Counted from the first letter of the stretch, positions 46,175-54,785 are shown. The stretch: DNA of 64,000 nt from Caldicellulosiruptor acetigenus (GCF_026914305.1 NZ_CP113866.1:1739501-1803500); one strand, 5' to 3'. Numbers and translations: made by a program. The notes: generated by a model not told the origin, from the letters alone.

Positions 46175-47614
46175 TCAATCTTCCCACCTTTTTTCGGTCA
46201 GAATATAAGAGTTTTTCCCAAACTTTGTTATTTGAGTTTTGTCAATTTTCAGCTCTCTTGAAAGTATATCCATCACACGAGGTAGACAAAAACCGCCCTG
46301 GCACCTTCCCATACCAGCTCTTGTTCTTCTTTTGATGCTATCTAAAGTCTTTGCCCCTCTTTTTATTGCCTCAACTATCTCGTATTCAGACACAAGCTCA
46401 CACCTGCACACAATGTTTCCAAAGGTCGGATGAAGTTTAATCATCTCCTCTCTTTCTTCATCAGAAAGTTCTGAAAACCTTTTTATATCTTCTCTATAAG
46501 GATTAAAATTAAGATTTCTTTTTGCGTTTAGCTTATCTGCAACAAACTCAGCAATATACCTTCCTATTGCCACTGATGAGGTAAGACCTGGTGACTCAAT
46601 TCCTGCAACGTTTATAAAGTTTTTGACATCTTCGTCTTCTTCAATGATAAAGTCATGAGTATCTGGTGTTGCTCTGATTCCCGAAAAGATTGTTATTACA
46701 TCTCTCTTGCTTAAGTTTGGCAATACTTTCCTTGCCTTTTCAAATACCTCATCAAGCCCTTCTTGGGTTGTTGCTGTGTCATCCTTGCTATCTATATACT
46801 CGGAGTTTGGTCCAACAAGTACATTTCCATCTACAGTCGGGGTTACTAAAATTCCTTTTCCCTTTTCTGTGGGTACCTGAAAAATGACTCTGGCAACTGG
46901 CATCTTTTCTGGTTTGTCTAAGATGTAGTACTGTCCCCGTCTTGGATATATTTTGAAAAGCCTTGCTCCTGCCATTTTACTTATTTCATCTGCATGCACT
47001 CCTGCACAGTTTATTAAAACCCTGGTTTTTATAAAGCGGCTGTCCGCTGAATGAACCACAAAATAGTCTCCATCTTTTTCTATCTTGCAAACTTCAAAGC
47101 CAAATATCACATCTGCCCCATTTTGAATAGAATTTTCAAAAAGGGCGACTGTTAACTTATACGGATTTGTAATTCCAGAGTATGGAGCAAAAAGTGCTGC
47201 TTTTATATTTCTGCTCAAATTCGGCTCATTTGCAAAAACCCACTCTTGACCTTTTATCTCAAGTCCTTTGACACCATTTCTCTTTCCTCTTTGCAGGAGT
47301 TCTTCCAACACATTTATCTCATGGTCATCAAACGCAACCACAAGCGAACCAATCATCTTATACTCAACATCAAGTTCATTGCAAACATCTGCAAATATAT
47401 TGTTCCCCTCAACATTGAATCTTGCCTTTTTGGTCCCCTCAATTGGGTCATAACCTGCGTGCACTATTCCAGAGTTTGCTTTGGACGCACCTTCTGCAAC
47501 ATCTTCCATTTTTTCAAGGCTGCATACTTTTAATCTGTAACGTGTAAGCTCTCTTAAAATTGACATGCCAATAACTCCTGCTCCTATTACAGCAACATCA
47601 TAAATTCTGCTCAT
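46175..47614 (-). CDS. glpA: Glycerol-3-phosphate dehydrogenase, GlpA type with BFD [2Fe-2S] domain
   Basis: FAD-dependent enzyme oxidising glycerol-3-phosphate to dihydroxyacetone phosphate. The 479-aa product has the FAD motif GAGVIGMSILREL and a C-terminal bacterioferredoxin-like Fe-S domain with Cys in CRCE and CQGGFC, as in anaerobic GlpA-type enzymes. The ATG at 47612-47614 has AAGGGTG upstream. The leader contains a terminator presumed to be opened by GlpP. Confidence 0.9.
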   Translation of the reverse strand: MSRIYDVAVIGAGVIGMSILRELTRYRLKVCSLEKMEDVAEGASKANSGIVHAGYDPIEGTKKARFNVEGNNIFADVCNELDVEYKMIGSLVVAFDDHEINVLEELLQRGKRNGVKGLEIKGQEWVFANEPNLSRNIKAALFAPYSGITNPYKLTVALFENSIQNGADVIFGFEVCKIEKDGDYFVVHSADSRFIKTRVLINCAGVHADEISKMAGARLFKIYPRRGQYYILDKPEKMPVARVIFQVPTEKGKGILVTPTVDGNVLVGPNSEYIDSKDDTATTQEGLDEVFEKARKVLPNLSKRDVITIFSGIRATPDTHDFIIEEDEDVKNFINVAGIESPGLTSSVAIGRYIAEFVADKLNAKRNLNFNPYREDIKRFSELSDEEREEMIKLHPTFGNIVCRCELVSEYEIVEAIKRGAKTLDSIKRRTRAGMGRCQGGFCLPRVMDILSRELKIDKTQITKFGKNSYILTEKRWED

Positions 47615-47639
47615 ATTATCACCCTTTTCAAAATATGGT

Positions 47640-47690
47640 AAATAAAAAGCCTGCAAATAGCCCCTCTTTGAAAGAAGCTATTTGCAGGCT
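47640..47690 (-). terminator. Leader terminator of the glp operon, likely GlpP target
   Basis: AGCCTGCAAATAGC pairs perfectly with its complement (47648-47661 with 47677-47690; 14 bp, 15-nt loop) and is followed by TTTTTATTT before the glpA ribosome binding site. It lies between promoter 47714-47742 and the first codon, the arrangement of the Bacillus glpD leader read through with GlpP. Confidence 0.85.
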
Positions 47691-47713
47691 CTCCACATCT
47701 CTTGCCAAGCTTT

Positions 47714-47742
47714 ATTTTAAGACAATTCAATCAAAAAATCAA
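47714..47742 (-). promoter_or_regulatory. SigA-type promoter of the glp operon
   Basis: TTGATT (47737-47742) and TAAAAT (47714-47719) are spaced by 17 bases on the minus strand. The predicted leader is about 93 bases. Confidence 0.75.
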
Positions 47743-47773
47743 TAAAAATTTTTTAAAAGCCTTGCCACAAACT

Positions 47774-47944
47774 CTATGTTTGGTCCATGCTGGTCAGAAC
47801 GTTATCAAAATAGTTTATATCGCACTTTTTCCCGTCCCAGTGAATACAGACATCACAGCTTATATCCCCTTTGTGAGAGTATCCACCATCGTTAAACTCC
47901 GGACACAATTTTGCAACTGCTCTTTGCTGTTCCTTGCTTGCCAT
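47774..47944 (-). CDS. Small Cys-rich protein, possible metal-binding
   Basis: A 56-aa acidic/polar protein (start ATG 47942-47944, AGGGGTG about 9 bases upstream). Four cysteines are arranged as CPEF and C-x2-C-x6-C (in SCDVCIHWDGKKCD), suggesting a small zinc or iron site. The pattern resembles small uncharacterised Firmicutes proteins; I cannot name a family. It stands alone upstream of the glp promoter. Confidence 0.6.
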   Translation of the reverse strand: MASKEQQRAVAKLCPEFNDGGYSHKGDISCDVCIHWDGKKCDINYFDNVLTSMDQT

Positions 47945-48041
47945 GTTTTTTATCACCCCTGACTTGGTCTTAAAATACTTTCTATAATAAATAACTTTTC
48001 CTGTGAAGATGGTCTTTTATACGTCTTTAACACAAAATATG

Positions 48042-48050
48042 TGCTATAAT
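48042..48050 (+). promoter_or_regulatory. Extended -10 promoter for the alcohol dehydrogenase gene
   Basis: TGCTATAAT (TG-N-TATAAT) lies about 48 bases before the start codon, with no good -35. Confidence 0.5.
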
Positions 48051-48097
48051 TTATTTTAAAGCACAAATAGTATAGTACTGTGAAGGAGGCCTTGAAA

Positions 48098-49192
48098 ATG
48101 AGCAAATTTTTCTTGCCAACAAAGGTCATATTTGAAAAAGATGGTGTTTTGAAGAATAAAGACCTTTTCAAGCTTGGCAAAAGAGCCTTCATCGTGACAT
48201 CTCCATCTTCTCTGATGAACGGCTCCTTAGAAGATGTGACAACTGTATTAAAGGAACTTTCAATTGAATATTCAATATACAGCAAAATCGCTCAAAACCC
48301 AAGCGTAGAACAGATAGATGAAGTTTCAAAATTGGCAAGAGAGTTTTCCCCAGATTTTATAATTGGAATTGGTGGAGGTTCTCCTCTTGACTCATCAAAG
48401 GCAGTAGCAGTGCTGTGTGCAGAAAAGGATTTAAAAGCTCAAGACCTTTTTGACTCAAAATTCGAAAAGTGCTTACCTATAGTTGCAATTCCAACAACAT
48501 GTGGTACAGGAAGTGAAGTTACTCCCTATTCAATCTTGACATTGAAAACCATTGAAAACAAGAGGAGTTTTGCTTCTGAACTCATTTTCCCAAAAGTAGC
48601 AATAGTTGATTACAAGTATCTATTGACACTTCCTTTCGGAGTTATTGTAAACACACTTTTTGACGCTCTTTCTCACGTAATTGAAGGGTATCTTTCCAAA
48701 GCCTCTGACCACATTATTGAAGCTTATGCTAAAAAAGCCTTGAGCCTGTTTGAAAGCTCAAAAGACAATCTGAAAGAGAACGCTTTAAAAGAAGCTGACC
48801 TTGAAAAGTTTGCATGGATATCATTGATTGGTGGAATAATCATTGCACAGACAGGTACTTTAATTGTTCATCCTTTAGGATACAACCTTACTTATTATCA
48901 CGACATTCCACACGGAAGAGCAAATGCAATCTTACTTTCAAGCTTTTTGAAACTTGAGAGCAAATATTTAAAAGAGGAAGTAAGCTTTGTTCTAAACTGC
49001 ATGGGCTTTGAGAGTTTAGATGAGTTTTCTGAGTTTGTAAGATTTTTTGTTAAAGACTCTATTCCAAATTTGACAAGCGACAAAATCGAATATTATGCAA
49101 AAAGAGCGCTTGAGTCTAAAAATGTTTCAAACTTAAAACATGCAATCTCGCTTGAAGAAATGATAGATGTTTTGAAAGGTTCGGTTGAGTAA
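48098..49192 (+). CDS. Iron-containing alcohol dehydrogenase
   Basis: Group III NAD(P)-dependent alcohol dehydrogenase, 364 aa. The nucleotide motif GGGSPLDSSKA is followed by iron-ligand segments (DALSHVIEGYLS; HPLGYNLTYYHDIPHGRANA). The substrate is not predictable. The ATG at 48098-48100 has GAAGGAGG upstream; an earlier GTG lies inside that site. It precedes an azoreductase. Confidence 0.92.
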   Translation: MSKFFLPTKVIFEKDGVLKNKDLFKLGKRAFIVTSPSSLMNGSLEDVTTVLKELSIEYSIYSKIAQNPSVEQIDEVSKLAREFSPDFIIGIGGGSPLDSSKAVAVLCAEKDLKAQDLFDSKFEKCLPIVAIPTTCGTGSEVTPYSILTLKTIENKRSFASELIFPKVAIVDYKYLLTLPFGVIVNTLFDALSHVIEGYLSKASDHIIEAYAKKALSLFESSKDNLKENALKEADLEKFAWISLIGGIIIAQTGTLIVHPLGYNLTYYHDIPHGRANAILLSSFLKLESKYLKEEVSFVLNCMGFESLDEFSEFVRFFVKDSIPNLTSDKIEYYAKRALESKNVSNLKHAISLEEMIDVLKGSVE

Positions 49193-49276
49193 TTCAAAAT
49201 AAATTCATAGTTATATAATCGATTTACAAGGGTATAATATAATCAAGAAAATTATCTATGTAAGGAGAAGTTCAGA

Positions 49277-49882
49277 ATGGCAAAGCTACTGTATATAAAG
49301 GCTAATCCAAAGAGCGACCAAAGTTCAAGGACATTTATAATCTCAGAACATTTTATAAAGGTATACAAAGAGTTTCACCCAAATGATGAAATTATTACTT
49401 TGGACCTTTACAAAGAAGGAATTCATTTTCTCACTGCAGAGGATATCAACGATATATTTGCTCCAAAGACTGAGTCTTCTAAAAATCATCCTATTTTGAA
49501 GTATGCTTATCAGTTTCTTGAAGCTGATAAGTACGTGTTTGCAGCACCTATGTGGAATTTGAGCATTCCTGCAATCCTCAAGGCGTATATAGACTACATC
49601 ACAGTTTCAGGAATAACATTTAAATACACCGAACAAGGTGCTGTTGGACTTTTAAAAGGCAAAAAAGCAGTCCACATCATGGCAACAGGTGGAGAATACA
49701 AAACACCGCCATTTTCGGACTTTGAAATGGCAAATAGATACCTTAAAACAATCTTAGGATTCATGGGAGTGGATGATTTTCAGCTAATTTCAGCTCAACG
49801 GCTTGACATTGTGGGTGAGGATGTAGAAAAGATTATTTCAAACGTATTGAAAGAGGCTGAGGAGATAGCAAAAAGGTTTTGA
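49277..49882 (+). CDS. azoR: FMN-dependent NADH-azoreductase/quinone reductase
   Basis: Flavodoxin-like NAD(P)H-dependent oxidoreductase of 201 aa. It has the FMN-phosphate loop KANPKSDQSSR, PMWNLSIPAILKAYIDYI (typical of AzoR/quinone reductases), and MATGGEY. AGGAGAAG precedes the ATG. It may protect against quinones; transcription ends at 49917-49962. Confidence 0.9.
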   Translation: MAKLLYIKANPKSDQSSRTFIISEHFIKVYKEFHPNDEIITLDLYKEGIHFLTAEDINDIFAPKTESSKNHPILKYAYQFLEADKYVFAAPMWNLSIPAILKAYIDYITVSGITFKYTEQGAVGLLKGKKAVHIMATGGEYKTPPFSDFEMANRYLKTILGFMGVDDFQLISAQRLDIVGEDVEKIISNVLKEAEEIAKRF

Positions 49883-49916
49883 AAATGCGAAGCATGGAAA
49901 AATATGCACTAAATAG

Positions 49917-49962
49917 AAAAGGGGCTCTCTGCAATCTCGGTGGATGTAGCCCCTTTTGTTTT
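49917..49962. terminator. Terminator after azoR, usable from both sides
   Basis: AAAAGGGGCT pairs with AGCCCCTTTT (49917-49926 with 49948-49957), loop 21 bases, T-rich on both flanks. Confidence 0.8.
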
Positions 49963-49989
49963 GATTGAGAAATATTATTATAACTTTTT

Positions 49990-50442
49990 AATACAAATTT
50001 TGTTATTTTATATCATCAATTTTATACTCCTTTATTCCACTGTCACTTCTAATCTGAATAGAATTATCAGTAAACGTCATTGCTCCAGTTTCTTTGTCCC
50101 ATTTTACTCTTTTATTTATTACAATCTTTTCATCTTTAACTTTGCCTATATTAAGCTTCACTTCATCTTCAGCATTTATATCTTTCGTGTAGAATGCAAT
50201 ATCATTATTTTCAGATATATAAGGACCTTTGAGAATACTTTCACTATCAGATGTTTCAAAAATGACCTGGTCATTTTTATAAATCTTTTCTCTGCCTTTC
50301 AGATTTAAAAAATGTGGTTTCGGCAAAGCATAATAAATATTTTCTTTCCGACTATCCCAAGCAAATCCTATCCCATAATACTCTTTTACTTTTTGTAATT
50401 TATTTGCATCAAGCAAACAATAGACATCCAAGCTTGGATTAA
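49990..50442 (-). repeat. 453-bp direct duplicate, copy 1 (other copy 53448-53900)
   Basis: By eye, 451 of 453 bases equal 53448-53900, in the same orientation. The copy starts 13 bases beyond the stop codon of the duplicated gene and ends abruptly 11 bases from the stop of the 399-aa gene next to it. Confidence 0.95.
50003..50431 (-). pseudogene. 3' fragment of the 279-aa membrane-anchored protein gene
   Basis: This encodes the last 142 residues of the product of 53461-54300, without start, membrane anchor or promoter. It begins where the duplication joins the 399-aa gene and has only an unlikely TTG to start from. The reading frame is intact, so the event looks recent. It may still be co-transcribed with the 399-aa gene. 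Confidence 0.9.
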
Positions 50443-50452
50443 TATAAAAGCT

Positions 50453-51652
50453 TCACTTTGAAATCACATCATAACTTACAATACCGCCTTTTATCTGAAA
50501 TAATAGTTCAATCTTTTTATTTCTTAGTCTATAAATATTGGTGTCAAAAATTTTATTAGGTATAAATGACTGATAGTTTCTGTCAATAAAATAAATTGTT
50601 TTATCATTTCCATATATCGGCCAATAGGCATTAATATCTTTGGGCACATCATTAACAATCTCCAACTTTCCAGTATTAAGGTCAAGAATAACCGGTTTTG
50701 ATCTAAATGGGTCAATAATAGAAGAATAATCCCCAAATTCTCGATATTCTGGTTCTCCCTGTGCAAACATGTATTTATCATTTGAAATAAAGAAACCTGG
50801 TGAGTTGCATAAACCTGTATTTCCAGAAAATTCTCTTACAGTTCCGCTTTTTAAGTTTACAGCCATTAGATATACATATGGTGGAGATGCCGATGAGGAG
50901 GTGCTAATTACAACCCACTTATTATCGTTGCTTATGGCAGTAGAAAATATCAATCTATAATCTTGTGTCAAGGGTAAATTACCTATTTTTTCAGAGATAA
51001 TCTTTTTCTTTGTATTATTCTGCAAATCAATCAAAACAAACGATGTAGCTGAATAGTTTTCCTTATTGTTATTTTCCCCACACACTATATATCTGCTATC
51101 ACACGAAAGAGACGGCCAGCAAAATTTACCTTCTGCTATACGTGCCAATATGAAAGGAGATTTTTTCTCATTACCCTGTTTTTTCTGATATTTCAATACA
51201 TACAGTGCTTTTTCAGTGGCTATTACAAATTCTTCTTTTTCCTTGTTTACATTAATAAACTCAACCCTCTCATTTAGGTCCTGCCTACATACTTCTTTTT
51301 TGGTTTTATAATCAACCAGAATTATTTCTTTGAAATTTTGTGTATAAGCTACATAATTTTTTCCCCATGCAAAAAATCGACGTGGAAAAAGCGTAAAATT
51401 CTTGTCAATCTCAGCATCAGTTGTTTTGAATTTGAACAACAAATCGTCATTTCCACGGCTGTCAACTAGTCTTCCCTCAAACTCTCTACCATATAACACA
51501 TTTCGATTTTTGTTATTTAATACTTTTACATATCCAATTTTTTCAATGCCTAATTGAAAATATGCATACAAAAATCCAAGTAAAACTATTGCAAATAATA
51601 TCAGCCCAGCAAAAAGAAGCTTTTTTATAGTAACTTTGTTATTTGACTTCAT
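50453..51652 (-). CDS. Membrane-anchored beta-propeller-like protein
   Basis: A 399-aa protein with an N-terminal membrane segment (about 11-31, LLFAGLILFAIVLLGFLYAYF) and a long beta-rich extracytoplasmic part. It has repeats such as SCDSRYIVCGENNN, ISNDNKWVVISTS and ISNDKYMFAQGE, typical of TolB/WD40-like propellers. No catalytic motif is seen. GGATGTG precedes the ATG. Similar in plan, though not in sequence by eye, to the 279-aa protein at 53461. Confidence 0.7.
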   Translation of the reverse strand: MKSNNKVTIKKLLFAGLILFAIVLLGFLYAYFQLGIEKIGYVKVLNNKNRNVLYGREFEGRLVDSRGNDDLLFKFKTTDAEIDKNFTLFPRRFFAWGKNYVAYTQNFKEIILVDYKTKKEVCRQDLNERVEFINVNKEKEEFVIATEKALYVLKYQKKQGNEKKSPFILARIAEGKFCWPSLSCDSRYIVCGENNNKENYSATSFVLIDLQNNTKKKIISEKIGNLPLTQDYRLIFSTAISNDNKWVVISTSSSASPPYVYLMAVNLKSGTVREFSGNTGLCNSPGFFISNDKYMFAQGEPEYREFGDYSSIIDPFRSKPVILDLNTGKLEIVNDVPKDINAYWPIYGNDKTIYFIDRNYQSFIPNKIFDTNIYRLRNKKIELLFQIKGGIVSYDVISK

Positions 51653-51866
51653 TATTCACATCCTTTCTCTTTTTTGATATAAAATTTAATTAAATTTTAC
51701 TTTAATACTAATCTATTTAATACGTTTGCAATAAATTTGCTTAAAATCTTAAACCTAATAATTTAAACTTAAAAAATATGAAAATCCTCCCTTGTGGTCA
51801 ATTAAATATATAAACACAAAAGAGGCATCATTTTTATGCATAATGCAAATTAACAAAAAAATATAT
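51653..51866. other. Intergenic region with possible terminator and weak promoter
   Basis: Between the NlpC/P60-like gene and the 399-aa gene. It holds the hairpin at 51786-51825 and a very AT-rich stretch with a TTGCAA (near 51728-51733) followed by weak -10-like strings on the minus strand. No coding region is visible. Confidence 0.5.
51786..51825 (-). terminator. Possible terminator after the NlpC/P60-like gene
   Basis: CCTCTTTTGTG can pair with CACAAGGGAGG (two G-U pairs) around an 18-nt loop; an ATTTTCATATTTTTT run follows on the minus strand. Confidence 0.5.
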
Positions 51867-52979
51867 TTAATTTGTCACAAAAAGACATTTGTATGCACCA
51901 TATGAACCTTCTACATCAGACTTGCTTCGTGCACGATGGATAACTCGATCATAACCTCCAGTTGTGCTCTCATATACTATATAGTTGCCATAAGCATCCC
52001 TTTGATAAAATAGCATAGCATGACCACTGTTACATAAAGCGTCTCCTTTTTGCAAAGCAATGAAACTGATTTTACTGCAATATTTCATTATGTCATAAGT
52101 ACTCCATCTACCAGACATCCCCCAGCATTTACTAACAAAACCTGCACAATCGACCCCAGTTGTTCCATCCAAATATGAACTAGTATTAGTATAAACATTT
52201 CCTGCAGCATAACCATCCTTAATTTTCTGTTCAAACTCTGATAGAGAGTGTCCTCCACCCCAACAATATGGCACCTGATAATAGTAAGTATTATACGATG
52301 TTATAAAACTTGGTCTTCGCCACAAATTAGAATTTGCGGCCTTTGAACCATCATAATTTTGTTTTGAACAATACCATTTGTAATTATTGTATTGGAAAGC
52401 AGTTGACATTATTTGGTCTCTCGTTATACTTGAAGCACTTACAGTATATTTAGTTTGCTCCGTAAATTGTATTGTTTCGTTTTTGCTCTCGATTAAATTT
52501 ACTCTACTTTCTACAGATTCTGTGTACTTCATATATTGTGCACTTGTCATCCATGAATCCACTTTTAATACATACACATTCTTTTCACACGGCAACAATA
52601 CAAAGATATCATCGCCTTCAAGAACCGCATCACTCATTGGGAAATAATATTTACCATCTGGAATCTTAACAAGTCCTTCAATATTCTTTGTTTTTGAATT
52701 TAACTTGACTATCCATTCACCGTAATCGTTAGTTATCTTCCAGAATTGAATAAAACCTCTCTTACCAATATAATCATAAGCACAATCTTCATTAACAAGC
52801 CATCTTGGAAATTCAAAAGCTTCACTTGCATCTACGCTCGCTTTACAAGCAGAAGCTTTTACTTCACTCACGCTTCCATCAGACGAAAATACTCCTTCTC
52901 TTTCTTCTGCTACATACAACTTACTTTTGTTGATATCTTTAGCTAAAAAACATGTTGTCATTTTGTCTCCAGAAAGCAC
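51867..52979 (-). CDS. NlpC/P60-like (papain-fold) protein, 5' end lost
   Basis: About 370 aa. The C-terminal half carries a papain-like peptidase core: catalytic Cys in GVDCAGFVSKCWG and His in SGHAMLFYQRD, with a CWGGGHSLSEFEQKI lead-in typical of NlpC/P60-type cell wall enzymes. The N-terminal half is a beta-rich, propeller-like segment. There is no signal peptide. The open frame continues upstream to 53012, exactly where the 61-bp repeat starts, so the true 5' end seems to be gone. Starts at 52979 (GTG) or 52961 (ATG, GGAG 5 bases upstream) might still give a cytoplasmic product. Confidence 0.7.
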   Translation of the reverse strand: MLSGDKMTTCFLAKDINKSKLYVAEEREGVFSSDGSVSEVKASACKASVDASEAFEFPRWLVNEDCAYDYIGKRGFIQFWKITNDYGEWIVKLNSKTKNIEGLVKIPDGKYYFPMSDAVLEGDDIFVLLPCEKNVYVLKVDSWMTSAQYMKYTESVESRVNLIESKNETIQFTEQTKYTVSASSITRDQIMSTAFQYNNYKWYCSKQNYDGSKAANSNLWRRPSFITSYNTYYYQVPYCWGGGHSLSEFEQKIKDGYAAGNVYTNTSSYLDGTTGVDCAGFVSKCWGMSGRWSTYDIMKYCSKISFIALQKGDALCNSGHAMLFYQRDAYGNYIVYESTTGGYDRVIHRARSKSDVEGSYGAYKCLFVTN

Positions 52980-53011
52980 AACAAATGGACCTTTATCATT
53001 TACCTCAAACT

Positions 53012-53072
53012 CCTACCTATTTTATTTTGCATCCCTTCATGAGCGCCCATGAGAGGTTGATGCCATTGTAAG
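53012..53072 (-). repeat. 61-bp repeat, copy A
   Basis: 60 of 61 bases equal 55651-55711, same orientation; the difference is at 53054. It contains the direct repeat CTCATG-GGCG-CTCATG, a GCATC...GATGC inverted pair, and ends in GGTAGG. In one frame it reads LQWHQPLMGAHEGMQNKIGR in both copies. Confidence 0.95.
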
Positions 53073-53220
53073 CTATAACCTCTTAAGAAATAATTTTAAT
53101 CATATACAGGTTTAATACCAAATAGCAAATCAACCTGTTGGTATATAAACTATATTATTTTGATAAGACAATGTATAAATTGTTATATCTATTAATATCC
53201 ACCTTACTATCTTTGCCTAA
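53073..53220 (-). other. Leader region of cassette A
   Basis: About 210 transcribed bases lie between promoter A and the truncated NlpC/P60-like frame. It holds a hairpin (ACAGGTT with AACCTGT near 53106-53137) but no gene. The sequence matches leader B only at its ends. Confidence 0.55.
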
Positions 53221-53249
53221 ATTCTACATTGGTAATTTTATTTTGTCAA
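53221..53249 (-). promoter_or_regulatory. SigA-type promoter A
   Basis: TTGACA (53244-53249) and TAGAAT (53221-53226) spaced by 17 bases on the minus strand. The corresponding site in cassette B is at 55897-55926. Confidence 0.75.
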
Positions 53250-53279
53250 ACGCGTTTTTTACTTCTTCTAATCAATTTT

Positions 53280-53360
53280 TTAGCATTTTTCAGCTATAAG
53301 CTCTCTCTTTCTTTAAATATCTCTAAATCTCTTAAATTTTCTTACACTTCCATGTAAATA
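53280..53360 (-). repeat. Diverged upstream element of cassette A
   Basis: The stretch GATTTAGAGATATTTAAAGA with flanking A/G-rich DNA aligns with 55950-56030 (GAAATTTAGAGATATTTGAA). Both lie between a terminator and a TTGACA box. Confidence 0.7.
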
Positions 53361-53392
53361 AAAAGCTGCCACCTTTTCTGGTAGCAGCTTTC
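53354..53392 (-). terminator. Terminator after the 279-aa protein gene
   Basis: AAAGCTGC pairs with GCAGCTTT (inner pairs CACC/GGTA partial), followed by TTTTATTT on the minus strand. It is the counterpart of the terminator at 56026-56064. Confidence 0.8.
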
Positions 53393-53447
53393 TTATTTTT
53401 TCGAAGTTCTTTTTTAGATTATATCTTTTTTCTTCTTATCAAAGAAT

Positions 53448-53900
53448 AATACAAAATTTGTTATTTTATATCATCAATTTTATACTCTTTTATTCCACTG
53501 TCACTTCTAATCTGAATAGAATTATCAGTAAACGTCATTGCTCCAGTTTCTTTGTCCCATTTTACTCTTTTATTTATTACAATCTTTTCATCTTTAACTT
53601 TGCCTATATTAAGCTTCACTTCATCTTCAGCATTTATATCTTTCGTGTAGAATGCAATATCATTATTTTCAGATATATAAGGACCTTTGAGAATACTTTC
53701 ACTATCAGATGTTTCAAAAATGACCTGGTCATTTTTATAAATCTTTTCTCTGCCTTTCAGATTTAAAAAATGTGGTTTCGGCAAAGCATAATAAATATTT
53801 TCTTTCCGACTATCCCAAGCAAATCCTATCCCATAATACTCTTTTACTTTTTGTAATTTATTTGCATCAAGCAAACAATAGACATCCAAGCTTGGATTAA
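53448..53900 (-). repeat. 453-bp direct duplicate, copy 2 (source copy)
   Basis: Same sequence as 49990-50442 with two differences. Here it lies within a complete gene, so this is the likely source. Confidence 0.95.
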
Positions 53901-54300
53901 CATGAGCGTAAAATCCAATCATACTGTTGTTGAGCCACTCTAAACCATTTACAGATGAAAAAGTAATATTTTCTAAACGAATTTTCTTTATTTCTTTTGT
54001 TTTAAGTTCTAAAATACCTATACTTTCATTGTTTATGTCAGAGATATAATAGGCGACTCTTGTTTTATCTGGCGATAATACTGGAAAAGATTTTTTGTCA
54101 CTGTCAGTTGTCATTTTCTCATCGTTAAAATAAATCTGATTATCTTGAATTGTTATACTTCCTTCCTGTGGGAACATACCTTTGACGTATTTTTCTCCTT
54201 CCTTAAATCCATTAAGAAAATCTCCCTTGACTAAAATACCTATTGCTACTGAAACCAAAATTACCACTGTCGTAAATATAACAGTTGTTTTCCTTTTCAT
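53461..54300 (-). CDS. Membrane-anchored repeat (propeller-like) protein
   Basis: A 279-aa protein with an N-terminal membrane segment (about 6-26, VIFTTVVILVSVAIGILV) and an extracytoplasmic beta-rich domain. Strand patterns include FPVLSPDKTRVAYYISD, GLEWLNNSMIGFYA and GPYISENNDIAFYTKD, like TolB-type repeats. Third gene of the toxin operon; its ATG overlaps the DUF5412 stop, with GGGAGAG upstream. The last 142 codons are duplicated at 50003-50431. No family recognised. Confidence 0.75.
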   Translation of the reverse strand: MKRKTTVIFTTVVILVSVAIGILVKGDFLNGFKEGEKYVKGMFPQEGSITIQDNQIYFNDEKMTTDSDKKSFPVLSPDKTRVAYYISDINNESIGILELKTKEIKKIRLENITFSSVNGLEWLNNSMIGFYAHVNPSLDVYCLLDANKLQKVKEYYGIGFAWDSRKENIYYALPKPHFLNLKGREKIYKNDQVIFETSDSESILKGPYISENNDIAFYTKDINAEDEVKLNIGKVKDEKIVINKRVKWDKETGAMTFTDNSIQIRSDSGIKEYKIDDIK

Positions 54301-54785
54301 AAAATTCTCTCCCTTAACCACATACCGGGAAATTTTTGTTTTTTACTTCGAAGTTTTTCTATCAGCCTTTTTAAAGATTCTTTTCTAAAATCAAAAGAGT
54401 CTTTAAAAATGTCTAATCTGTGACCATTAATTATAACTACATGATTATTTATCCATTTAACATCAGCTTTATCTTCCGGGTAGTTCCAGTATATGTTTCT
54501 AATTTTTAAGCCATTTTTATAACACAGCTCTCCTCTAACTCCATATGCTGTTGTTGCACCGCCGTTGATTAAGTAAAATTTAATTTTATATTTCCCATCG
54601 GGGGATAAAGATTCCTTTAAAAATTCGCCATGTGGAAGTCTGTTTATATCAAAAAATAGCCAGTAGACAAAAAAAGAAAATAATAATATGAGCATTAATA
54701 TTGTCTTCAGTAATTTGATTAATATTCTTTTAAAAGAACCTTTGTTTACTTTAGCTGAACCATTAGATTTATAAACCCTGCTCAT
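54297..54785 (-). CDS. DUF5412 family membrane protein, possible immunity protein
   Basis: A 162-aa protein: basic N-terminus, one membrane segment (about 24-46), then an exported domain with LPHGEFLKESLSPDGKYKIKFYLINGGATT, GVRGELCYKNG and IYWNYPEDKADVKWINNHVVIINGH, the DUF5412 pattern. The ATG at 54783-54785 lies inside the 3' end of the Ntox44 gene. Overlap with a toxin-domain gene suggests immunity or chaperone function, but DUF5412 also occurs alone in bacilli, so this is only an inference. Confidence 0.75.
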   Translation of the reverse strand: MSRVYKSNGSAKVNKGSFKRILIKLLKTILMLILLFSFFVYWLFFDINRLPHGEFLKESLSPDGKYKIKFYLINGGATTAYGVRGELCYKNGLKIRNIYWNYPEDKADVKWINNHVVIINGHRLDIFKDSFDFRKESLKRLIEKLRSKKQKFPGMWLRERIL

